From Eucommia ulmoides (Eukaryota; Streptophyta; Magnoliopsida; Garryales; Eucommiaceae): DNA of 64,000 nucleotides. The DNA lies in the NCBI GenBank assembly GCA_016647705.1, contig CM028326.1, positions 49,378,099 through 49,442,098 on the forward strand. Reading direction: 5' to 3'. The position numbers and the translations under genes are program-made. The notes beneath the pieces are model-generated. The model was given only the letters and a program-made list of their open reading frames with translations, had not been told where the DNA came from and did not search any database. Position 1 is the stretch's first letter; each line of letters opens with the position of its first letter. Positions 23,501 to 35,500 of the stretch are shown in pieces.

Positions 23501-26500
23501 ATACAAGGCGATGGCCCACACTACTTCTGAGCTTAAAAAACTTGAATTTGAACACTCTTCACCGATGGACCTTGTTTGTGATAATCAAGTAGCCCTTTAT
23601 ATTGCATCTAATCCAAAATTCAATGAGAGAACGAAACACGTAAAACTCGATTGTCACTTCATATAAGAACAATTGTTGCAGAAGTTGATTGAGACTAAAC
23701 ATGTGAATTTAGTGGATCAATTAGTTGATTTATTTACAAAACCATTAGGAAACTCAAGGATAAAATACATTTTTAACAAGGTAGAAGCATACAATATATA
23801 TGTTCCAGCTTGATGGGAGAGTTAAAGGGTATTTATGTTATTTCTATATTGTTTAGGATTTCCTGTATTGTTTCCTAATTTATATTATAAATAGAGGGAG
23901 AGATTAATACAATTTTTAAGTCATCTAATTCTTTTCTTACTCTTTTTACTTCAACAATAGAGAAGAAAAAAAAAAACTCTTCAATTAATATTACAAGCAG
24001 AAATCTGCGTGGGAGGTGGAGGCCGATCATTACGTGATAGCATCGAAAGAAACATGCCCTGACATGCATCGGATTCTGTCTTTGAGGTAATTTAAATTGA
24101 GAGTTCTCTCCCTCAAACTTACCGCTGTCGACGAATCAGACCCAAAACTCCTCGCTTTGCAGTCATTCTCAGCAGTTATCAAGTCCGACTACTCTTGATC
24201 CGTCAAAAGACTGAAAGGGATCAGTGTAAGGAGACCTTGATCCAACAAAAAAGGAGAAAAACCAAAGCTAAAACCATCATCAGAAATCTGCATTGGAGGC
24301 CGATCATCGTACGATACTGCGTCAAAAGAAATATGCCGTAACATGCATCGGATTCTCTCTTTGAGGTAATTTAATTACCAGAGTAAGCTGAGGTTTCTCC
24401 TCTTCAAACTAATCCATTGTCGGCCAACTTAACCCAAGACTCTAAATCCGTGCAAGAAGAACTTCATCCGTCACAAAAAGGAGAAAACCAAAGCCAAAAC
24501 CAACATCAAAAATCTGTATTGGAGGCCGATTATTATATGATATGTGTATCAGAAGAAACATGCCCTGGCATGCTTAGGATTCCCTCTGAGGTAATTTACT
24601 ACCAAGGCAAACTGAGGTTTCTCCTCTTCAAAATAATCTTTGTCGATGAACTTGACCCAAGACTCTGGGCTTCGCAGTCATTTTCAGCACTTACACGAGC
24701 GTCAGACACACAATAGCTACTGATGATCCTTCAAAAGACTCCAAAAGGGCTCAGTGTAAGTAAACAATACACTCTATCTTGGGCACAAAGATACCTCTTG
24801 GATTAAGCAAGAAGATGAGGAATCCAGGTGCCTTCAGTAATTTGTCAAACTTGGTTTGACATTGTAGCAAACCTCTTGAGCCTATCTTCAATGCTCGCGA
24901 GCTTCGGATTATGGCCCAACATATTTCATGGAAAGTACAAGTAATAACAAGTTTGGGGCAAGGAAAAATAACTAAAAGCAGAAAAAAAAAAATCCGCAGG
25001 GGATGTGGAAAGAATTCCTTTTAAAAAACGAAACTCAATATAAAAGGCTGTAAATAGTGAAGCTCTGGGGAAAAAAGACCGTCAACCAGATATTGTCAAC
25101 TGTCAAAGAAGAATACACAGGCACATAAGCCAATAAAAAAGGTGTAGCATGGGGTGGTTTTAAGTCTCAACCTGGACCTTTTTCTTAAGATCATTCAGCA
25201 TGGTGATCTCTTTGTCATCCAAATCAACTCAGATCATGATGTCACACCAATTACTGCCTTCAGGACCCCACAATATGTGACCTTAGGGAGAGAATTTCGC
25301 AATATAACAAGCATACTGAGAAATGAAAAATGGGGATAACAGGAAGAGTTCCTTACCAAGTAGCGCTAGAGCAGGAGCACCACCTATCTGACGTTAATCT
25401 GGTCCTGCCACGTCCAGGTCCAGGTTATATTGGTCGGAATTACCATAGAGGTCAAAACTGTTTGTGTAACCCAAGGACTGTTCAGGGTTGAAGTGGCCAA
25501 AGTTACCCCAATTTGGGTACCCATAGATCCAGGAGTCAGCCTCAATTCATTACCAGATTTGTCCCCCAACGAAAGCTCCATAGATTGTTCGAGGGGCTTG
25601 GGGGTGCTCATCTCTGCAGCTCTAGGATATCCGACTACGCTATGGCCATTTTGGGTAACCCACGAGGGACAACTGAAGAAGGAGCAGTCCAGTTGTGCCT
25701 TTTGATGGGATGATTACAAGGATCTTCGAGCAATTTGTGATTTAAAGCAAGAACAACCGCACCGTTCGACAGAAGTAATTATGTGTATCTAGTGGGGCGA
25801 AAAAGAAAGTGATGAACAAGTTAAAAGACTAACATGAGTTCACTTCGGGAGATGTGTTTCGGATAAGGGAAACATGACAAATCCTATGATATCACAAACG
25901 AAGGACTAGGTCGTGCAGAAGGTGACATGCCAAACGAATTTGGAGGGCCGAAAAGGAAGACGAAGACCTCCAATGAGAACATCCTCATAAGGTTTCTAAT
26001 CTTCCCTAAAGCCAGGGGATGTTCGACAGCCATCAGAGCTTGGAGTTGATTTGGGGGGCCATAGCCTCTTGAGCACCGTTAATAGGGCATACCAGATGAG
26101 TCCTTCCCCGGATACCTTGGTTGGATCAACCTCATACCCGACCTTGTCGAAGGAATTAAGAAGAAAATAGTAAGACATCACTCAAAAGAAACAGTAAGAA
26201 GAAGGGTAAGATCAGAAAAAAAAAAAAATCACGAAGAAAGGGGAACCCTGGGAAAGAACTTGTCAGGAAGTAGTCATAGCTCAAGAGTACTTATTAGTGC
26301 TACTAATGAAATGCGACAAATGCGCTATCACACTACCCATTATATAGGGGCACGGGCGGACCAGATGGATGAGCATGATGCCAAAGCTCATTCTATTCAG
26401 TGGTAAGTGCGGAAGATGAAGCAATAACCTGGATCTTGACAATTCATCTGCTTTGAGTCCTTGAAATGGAGATCAACTACTCCGTACCGACCCTATGGTT

Positions 26501-29500
26501 AAACCTCAGCAGTGGAGGAATAATATGGGAGTAATCCACATTGAAAAAGTTTCCAAACCAAACTTGGCCACCTAGAAAGAAAAGATCCAGCTAACAAGAC
26601 CTGGCAAAGGACGATACCTTGGGTAGGTCAAGTCATCCACCAATTAGATCCGACCATATCCCATAATCTCGCCACTATAATCAAGGGACATATTATTACC
26701 TTATTAGGTATTACGAGATCCCATGATTTCTAGAAAGCATGGAATGGGAAAGATTCGAGTCAGGAAACCGAAGGATATATGTCTAAAAATTGTGGCATCC
26801 GAAGACTACGAAGGCACAAAATATTAGCCTATCTCGAGCACCAATATCATATTTGCAACTCCTAACTGACTTCAGCATCAGAGGAGCAAACGCAGGCCAT
26901 CAAGTGACTTAATTCCATTACAGGAACAAAGAATCCAGATCTAGACTTTTAACATTTCAGCATCAACAACGAGCATTAATTAGGTTTCTTAGTCCTAAGC
27001 AAATATACAATGTGCTTCGAAATCTCCCAAGTAAAAGCCCCTCAGCCACTGGGGACCAATTCACCACAATTCAAGTATTCAAACAACGTAAAGTTAGATT
27101 CAGTCATTGGTCCCAAATTATCTTCACTCTGTTCCCCAATGCTCGCTGTCCCGAGTTGCCTTCCTCCACCTACCCATCCACCCCTAATACATTCCACTAG
27201 AAGGAGGGTAAGCTCTTATCTTCCTATTTATGTGTAGAAAAGCATTGCCTCTATAAGTTCTAACCAGGGATCCTATTTTTTGAGAATCATTTCAACTTGT
27301 AACTTGTGTATTAAACCATCACATCAGGAATAGAATCAATGGAGTTTCCTTTGATTTGATTGTTTATTTATTTGTTTTATCTTTCCTCCTCTGTACAAGT
27401 GAAAGAAAAGGTGACAAACCTGTCTTCTAGGCTCAAACCGTATTCTCAAGGTGTGTACAAGAAATGGATCCAACGGTGGATCATCTGGTCTGACTGGTCT
27501 GAAGGATGAAAATGGTATTCTTACCTGCCACAAAGCATATATGGTGAAACAAATGAGGGACACTCGTGCAGAAAGAGTATGCAAATTGAAGTACTAGTGG
27601 TTGCACTGGAAGTTTGACTGAATCATTGGTTTTCATAGAGAAAATGACATTGCTTACCCTGCAAAACCCTACTTTTGTGCTAAATCTTGCAAAATACATT
27701 ATGCTCTGTGTTGTGTCTGCTGAAGGACCAGCTTCAAGAATTAAAACATAAGATCTTCCATTCCCACCAACAGAAAGTACTAGACCTTCATACCTGAAGC
27801 CAACAAGTTCCAATGTAAGATGAATGAGGAGAGTGGAGAAACATATTGGCACTGCACCTGGTAAAAACAAGGGCCTTAGGTAATTCATGCCTGTCAAGTG
27901 TGCAGCCCAAGGGAAGCAATAGCTTTTTTGACAGTTCTATGTACCCTCCTCTTGTGAATACATAGCCTATGCATGATAATAAGAGAAAATTAAAGGAAAA
28001 AAAAACATATTTTCTCTTCTTGCAACTCATCACATAGAGGCACAAAACCAATGAACGAAGTTCAAGGAAATAGAAGATATCATTGGCCTACTATGTTTCA
28101 ATATCTGCGTGCTGTTTATAAATAAAAACAGATACATATATAATGGTTTTTGCGTGATATCAATCAATTATACCAGAGAAAACAGCATTTTCACTTTCCG
28201 TGAACTCAAATTTGGCATCCATTCCTCCGTCATACTTAGCAGCCACAACATCTTGGAAATACGTCCCTAGATGGACGTCCCACCCTTTCAGAGAATCTTC
28301 TGACTTGAACTTTGCAAGTAATAGTTTGCTTTTGCTGCTTTTTCCTGCTCGTAGTTGTGCTAATTTATTGTTATAATCCTGCAAATTGCAGGAACATAAT
28401 GGATTAACAATTTATGCCTCAATTGAAGCATATCACCACAATATTCTAGTAATGCATTAGGACGTGTTGATTTGAGCAGGCGTATTTTGATTTGCAACAT
28501 AAACCTAAATACTTATCTCGACACACATTTCAGAACTCTCATACTGTAATCTCAATAACAATCAAACCCATGGTGGAACTAAGTGAGGACCGGCGGCAGC
28601 GGGGCACATGGCCCTTCTCAACTTAGTGGAAATTATTCATAAGCCCCAACGTTTTAGGAAGCTTTTCATTTATATTCTCAGGTTTTGACTTTTGCCTTCA
28701 ATTTCGAACAAAACCAACTTACTTTCTCGTCGATCCTTCCATAAAACACTTTCGCATCACTAATATTCAACAAAACCACACTTGAATACAATAATCAATC
28801 GTATTATTTTATTAATTATACAATATGAGACTACATATAGGAAAACTTAGGAACTAAAAAAGGTAACTAACTAATGACAATTAACTATTTTACTAATCTG
28901 TATATTTGACTTCCTATATACAAACAATCAATCAATTATTCAATTATGTTATTCAATTATTCCAACACTCCCCCTCTCTTCTTCGGTAATCCTTTTGATA
29001 GAATATCTGCGATCTGTTCGGTAGTCGGTACATACGGCATACATATTTGTTCACTCTCAATCTTTTCCTTAATGAAATGCTTGTCCACTTCCAAATGTTT
29101 TGTCTGATCATGTAGCACCAGATTGTAAACGATCGCAAAGGCTGATTTGTCATCACAATAGACTTTCATAGGTGACGGATTGGACATCTTCAACTCTTCT
29201 AATAATCTGTTAATCCATAACATTTCACAGAAGTCATGAGTTACGGATCTGTACTCCACTTCTACACTACTTCTGGCCACGACATTTTGTTTTTTGCTCT
29301 GCCATGTGACTAGGTTCCCACCAACGAAAGTGCAATACCCGGATGTTGATCTCATGTCCGTGATGCTCTCAGCCCAATCTGCATCTGTATTATACCTCTA
29401 CCAGTTGGTGGCCACGTTTTTTATACAAAATTCCTTTTTCGGGTGTACCCTTGAAGTATCTCAGGATTCTATAGGCAGTTTCGAAGTGTTCTTGTCCCGG

Positions 29501-32500
29501 TGAGTGCATAAATTGCCTGACCATACTTACCGCAAAAGTTATATCAAGACGGGTGTGTGATAAGTAGATTAACCGTCCCACTAGTCTTTGATATTGTTCT
29601 CGATTTACCACTGCTTCAGGTTTGGCCGGTTGTAGTTTCTCATTCGGTTCGCTTGGAGTTTCTGCAGCTTTGCATCCAAGTAACCCTGTTTCATTCAGTA
29701 GGCCGAGTACATACTTCCTTTGACTTACAAATATGTCTTACTTTGATCTAGCGAATTCCATTCCAAGAAAATATTTCAATGAACCTAGGTCTTTAATCTC
29801 AAAGTCATTCGCAAGTTTCCTTTTAAGTCTTCCCAACTCATCACTATCACTTCCAGTTAAGATGATATCATCTACATAGACAATCAAAATGGCAATCTTA
29901 CCATCAATTGAGTGTTTATAGAACATAGTATGATCCACTTGGCTTTGTTGATAACCATGACATTTTACAGTAGTTCCAAAGCATTCAAACCACGTTCTAG
30001 GAGACTGTTTTAGGCCGTATAGTGACTTCTTTAGCTTGCACACCTTTCCTTGTCTTATCTTTCTTTCAAAGCTTGGTGGTAAACTCATGAACACTTCCTC
30101 CTCCAAGTCTTCATTTAGAAAGGCATTTTTCACGTCTAATTGGTGTAGTGGCCAATCAAGATTCACTGCTAGGGACAATAGAAACCAAATCGAATTTATC
30201 TTAGCAACTAGAGCAAACGTTTCTTGGTAGTCTATCACATATGTCTGTGTGAACCGCTTAGCCACGAGCCTTACTTTGTACCGTTCTATGCTTCCATCTG
30301 CCTTACACTTGACTGTGAATATCCACTTACACTCGACTATCTTTGTATCTTTTGGCGAGTCAATTATTTCCCACGTACCACTCCTTTTAAAAACATTCAT
30401 CTCTTCCAGAACTGCTAACTTCCAACCTGGATCACCTAGTGCTTCCTCAATGTTCCTTGAAATAAACAGATTAGTAACTTTAGAAGTGAAGGCTTTATAA
30501 AGTTCGGAAAGTTTTGTGTAGGATACATATCTAGATATGGAGTGATTAGTGCAGGTTCTGACTCCTTTTCTATGGCTATAAGAATATTGAGATTTGAAGT
30601 AGTACTAGAATGAGAAGGTTCATTAGGAGGTGATAAAGAGGTAGGATTACTTGGGTGAGAGGGTTCATTGGGAGATGGCAGAGAGATAGGATTACCTGGA
30701 TCATTACTTGGGGAGTCGGATTGACATTGTGCTAGAACGGTAGGCTGACTTGTATTTTTCTTTGTACCTGTTGTAAAAGGCGAGGGCATTGGGTGGGGCA
30801 TTTTGACCTGTTCGAGACGAGACGTAAGCCCTGAGGCATGGGACATAAGCCCCGTAATACCTAAATTTTTAATATTTTAAAATATTATATATGATAAAAA
30901 AGATATAAAAAAATAAATAAAAAGAATATATATGAAAAATAAATATAGATAAAATCTTAAAATGACAAAAGTTATGCATCATAAATAATAATTTAATTGA
31001 AATTTTATTTTCCATATGCGACCAAACTATTTAGGGATGCTGTTAAATATTGTTCTTTTTTTTTTTTATCTATTCTCTAACAAATAATAATCTTCCTTGA
31101 AATCTAATCAAAAATTCTAAATTTCTCCTTTATTAATTTTAAAAAATATAAACTAGAGGCGACAACTACTTTATTTTCAAATAAAATATAAAAAAACAAC
31201 ATGACTTAATCATAATTCTCCTATTTTCACAATTCTCTTATTTCTGCCGCTATCGACCTCTGCTTCCTATCTGAATAATAACCTCTGTTACCCCAAACAT
31301 TGGTCGCACCTCTAGCCTTCGTTATCTGACACCAACGAAGTGATGAAGATGAAGAAACAGACGAATTTACCAAACAAGTGCAAAATCAAATTTTGTCTCT
31401 CTTGCTTTTTCTGGTGTTAGAAACACATGGTGTAAACCCTGACAAACTTAGCCCTGGGCGATGTTAGGCGTTACCCACGGCATCTGGGCGCAAGTCCAGC
31501 TGGAAAATAGCCCTGCCTCATAGCCCCGGGCAATTTAGGACAGCCCCGCCTCTGGGTGAGCCCTGGGGCGAGTCCCACGAAAGCCTTTTACAACATTGTT
31601 CTGAGTATAAATCCGCAACTCAATACGTGATCGTGGTATGTCTTCATCTGTTCGTGAGAGAATTATGCTTGGTACTAGTATATTACTAGGGATCCATTTT
31701 TGTTTTTCAATATTTTCATTACTTGTTTTTTACTGATTTGAAGTAAAAATTTCTAAGATTGTAGTAGAGAGAGGATTATCAGTGACCCAAAAATTCCTTT
31801 CCATTAGATTCTCCCATTGAAGAGGATTTTTGTCAAAGAAAGAAACATATTCCAAAAACGTGACATCCATACTCACATGAATTTTCTTTGTTCGTGGATT
31901 GTAACACTTATACCATTTTTGATTTGGTGTATAACCGATGACAACACATTTTTCTGCTCTAAGATCAAGTTTAGACCAAAATTGGCTAGGAATATGAACA
32001 TAGGAGGTGCAGCCAAATACTTTAAGGGACAGGTCAGCTGATATCCTAGAAGGTAGAAAATGTATTTTGAAATTATCAAATGGTGTGGTATAGTTTAGAA
32101 TACATGTAGGTATGCGATTTATTAAATATGCAGTTGTTAAAAGAGCATTGCCCCACAAGTATTTTGGAATATGCATAGAAAACATGAATGCAGGTGCGAC
32201 TTCGAGTAAGTGTTAATTTTTTCGTTCAACAATGCTATTTTGTTGCGGCGTGTCACGACATGTGGATTGATGTAGAATGTCATTTGTTTTCAAAAAACTG
32301 CCTAAACATTCGTGGAAATATTCTGTTCCATTATCTGTGAGAAGAATGTTAGGTTTCATTTGAAATTGGTTTTTGAGCATAATGCAAAAAAAATTAAATA
32401 AAGCTTCTACATCAGATATTGCACGCATCAAATATGTCCAACATAAACGTGTGTGATCATCAATAAATGTCATGAACCATCTTTTTCCAGATAGTGTTAT

Positions 32501-35500
32501 GATTTTTTTTGGACCCCATACATCGCTGTGATGGACCCCATATATCGTTGTGAATTAAATAGAATGGTTTGGATGTATTATATGGTTTTGAAATATAAGA
32601 AGTACGCTGACTTTTTGCAAACAAACAACTTTCACAATAAAAAGAAGAACAATCCACATTCTTAAATAAAGTCGGAAACAAATGTTTAAGATATTAAAAA
32701 CTTGGATATCCTAGTCTAAGATGCCAAAGCATGATTTTATCATGAACAAACATTGAACTCATACCACTGGGGCCGTGAGTTGTTTTATTCCTTAAGGAGT
32801 TATCATCGAAGTAATAAAGTTCATCCACCAGTCTAGCACTGCCAATCGTCTTCCCCGAGCGCTGGTCCTAAAATAAACATTGAGATTCAAAGAACATGTC
32901 ATGACAGTTAGAATCTCGCAATAGTTTACTTACAGATAAAAAGTTACAAGTAAGTTTAGGAATGTGAAGGACGGTTTTTAGATTAATACTATCTGAGATT
33001 TTTATTTAGCCTTTTCCTGCAATGGAGGAGAAACTTCCGTCTGGAATCCTAATTCTTTCATTACCAGAACACAGTAAATAAGTATTAAAAAGGTGATAAA
33101 ACTTGTCACATGATCAGAAGCACCTGAATCGATAATCCAAGGCGAAGAATTTAAGGAACAAGAAAAAACTCTAGAGTTGCTACCTGTTTGAGCTAAGGAA
33201 ATATTAGAAGTACCGAATGATGTATTGTCAGCCAACAGTTTCAGAAGTTGATCAATCTGCTCTTTGTTTAATGGAATGGTTGCAACTTCATGCGCGGAAG
33301 GATAGGATCGGTTAGATTTTTCTCCCGACTTGTTACTCTTCAAATTTGCTAGTTTCCCATGAATTTTCCAGCATGTTTCCCGTCTATGACGAGGCTTGTT
33401 GCAGTAATCGCATCATATACGAGGGCATTCCTCTGCTTGGCGTTGAAACCTGTTGGAGTTGGCATTGGCTTGCAGCCAAAGCAGACTGGTCAATTGGAGC
33501 AGCTATAGGACCGATAATCTGCTGCTTGTTGAGCATAACGTTCCGACGGAGTACATATGACTGACATTATCCCAAAGTTCCTTCGCCATAGGATAGCACA
33601 TGTAGGTGGAGCTGATTTCTTCATCCATAGAGTTCACGAGCCATGTCATAACCATGGAGTTTTCAGCATCCCAAGTTGTATGTAGCGAATCTGTGATGGC
33701 GGGTGTTTTGTAACACCGGTTAGACATCACATCCGTCCTCTTCCACGAATATACATTCGCACCGATTGAGACCAACGTAAGAAATTGGTTCCATTCAGTC
33801 AAACAGAGGTAATCTGGATGGAGTGGGATTCGAAAAGGAGATTTTTTGGTTCGGTGAGTTAGCTGGACCTTGGGGTGGATTCCGAGGTAACGTCGGACAT
33901 GGTGAAGGCAGGGGAAATATCTTCAGAGGCTGAGAATCGTCAGGTGGACCTTCAACGAGCTAATCTTGCGAGATAAAGGCCTGAACTGTAATCTCGCGAT
34001 ACCTTGTTGTACTTGAACAAGCAAATCTCGCGAAACCAGGCTGCACTTGAAAAAGCAACCCTCGCGAAACCAGGTTGTACTTGAACGAACCTCGCAAGAT
34101 CAATTTCATGTGCTAATTTGGGTTCCGGCGAGACTGTCAGTGGTTGTATTGGACCAACGCGAAGTCATCGTTGGCTGTTAGGGTTCCGGCGAGTGCCATC
34201 GACGGCTTGTAGAGGTCCGACGAGGCTTCATCGTCGGTTGTAAAGGGCCGCGAGTGTTCGTCGGTGGTTGTAGTGGACCGGCGAGTGCTATCGACGGCTT
34301 AGAGGGCCGCAAGTGTTCATCGATTGTAGAGGGAGTTCGTCGTCGGCTGTAGGAGGGCCTTCGGTCGTCGCCTGGCTGTAAGAAGCGCCGGCGAAGCTTC
34401 GTTGGCTATTGTAGGAGTCCGGCAAAGGTCGGCGGCGGCTATAGAGAGCCGGCAGCGGTCGTCGAAGGCTTATAAAGGGCCGGCGGCTGCTGTAACTAAC
34501 TAGGGTTTAGTTTAGGCTCTACTACCAACTTGAATACAATAATCAATCGTATTATTTTATTAATCATACAATATGAGACTACATATAGGAAAAGGGATAA
34601 GTGCATTTTTTGCCCTAACAAATGAATTTTTTGTCAATTTGGACCCCTGTATTTGAAAGTCTACATATTGGCTACCTCACATTTCAATTTCGCTTCAATT
34701 TGGACCCTAGGCTAACGGTGTGAATGGAATTGGACGGAAAACAGGCACGTGCAAATCACGTGACCTTATTAACAAGGGTAAATATGTAAATTCATTTTTT
34801 TTTTGGGTGACCTTAGCTTTACAAGGAGTGATCAGTGAAGGCCTCTCTCTCTCTTCCCTTCACCAATTCTGAGTTCATCACCCTCACGCTCTCTCATCTT
34901 CCTCTCTTCTTTGATTTGACGAAATCGGTATTCAATCTCACGAAATCGGGCTGAGATCTCACGAAATCGGCCTTCGATCATGAGATCGGCTTTCGATCAC
35001 GAAATCAGCCTTCAACGAAATCGCCCTCCGATTTCTCATCCTGCCGACAAACTCTCCCTCTGATTTCGTAACCTTTGATGCCATCATCGCCACAACCGTC
35101 GCCATCGCCTCCGATTTCTCTGTCCCAAGGCATTCGATGGCCCTAAGAACGATAGATCTGGAGCAATTTGGCACACCATTGTACAGTAACACCATTCCAA
35201 TGTTCTTGTTTTTGAAAAATTTCCCATTTTTAGGGTTTACATTCAAACATTTTATGTAACCACACACATTCCAACTTCTATTTCTGTTTCTGTTACGATT
35301 TTTCTGAATATATGTACTGAAATAATAGAGTGAAACACCTTTATTTTTGTTTCTGTTGTGAAAAATTTAGAAATAGAAACGGAAATATGAGAAGAAAAAA
35401 AAATCAGTGTGTTTCTGTTTAGTTTCCAGGTTTTAGAACAATTTTGTTTGTTTGTTTATTTTATTTCCTTTAACTGTTTTATGTATGTTTCTGTTTGTTT

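Larger units (their letters stand above)
20268..23956 (+). mobile_element. Copia element 2, 5'-truncated, same family as element 1
   Basis: Begins within gag ([16 protein letters not shown], the counterpart of AISDDEYAQFLQFKAS in element 1), so its 5' LTR and most of gag are missing. It ends with an LTR-like 23819-23956 that contains ATTATAAATAGAGGGAGAGA as in element 1. Only one LTR is present and no target duplication is visible, so this looks like a recombination product with the Gypsy relic upstream rather than a simple insertion. Confidence 0.85.

Noticed and set aside
24417..24716. Plus-strand 99-codon frame
   Set aside because: It lies in one of three diverged tandem copies, and the other copies do not keep the frame.
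25384..25713. Overlapping frames on both strands in intron 6
   Set aside because: Three competing frames over the same DNA with no motif; more likely a less AT-rich retroelement relic than a gene.
27788..28051. Single 87-codon minus-strand gene
   Set aside because: Only 27891-27966 is coding (HCF173 exon 4); the rest is intron read-through on both sides.
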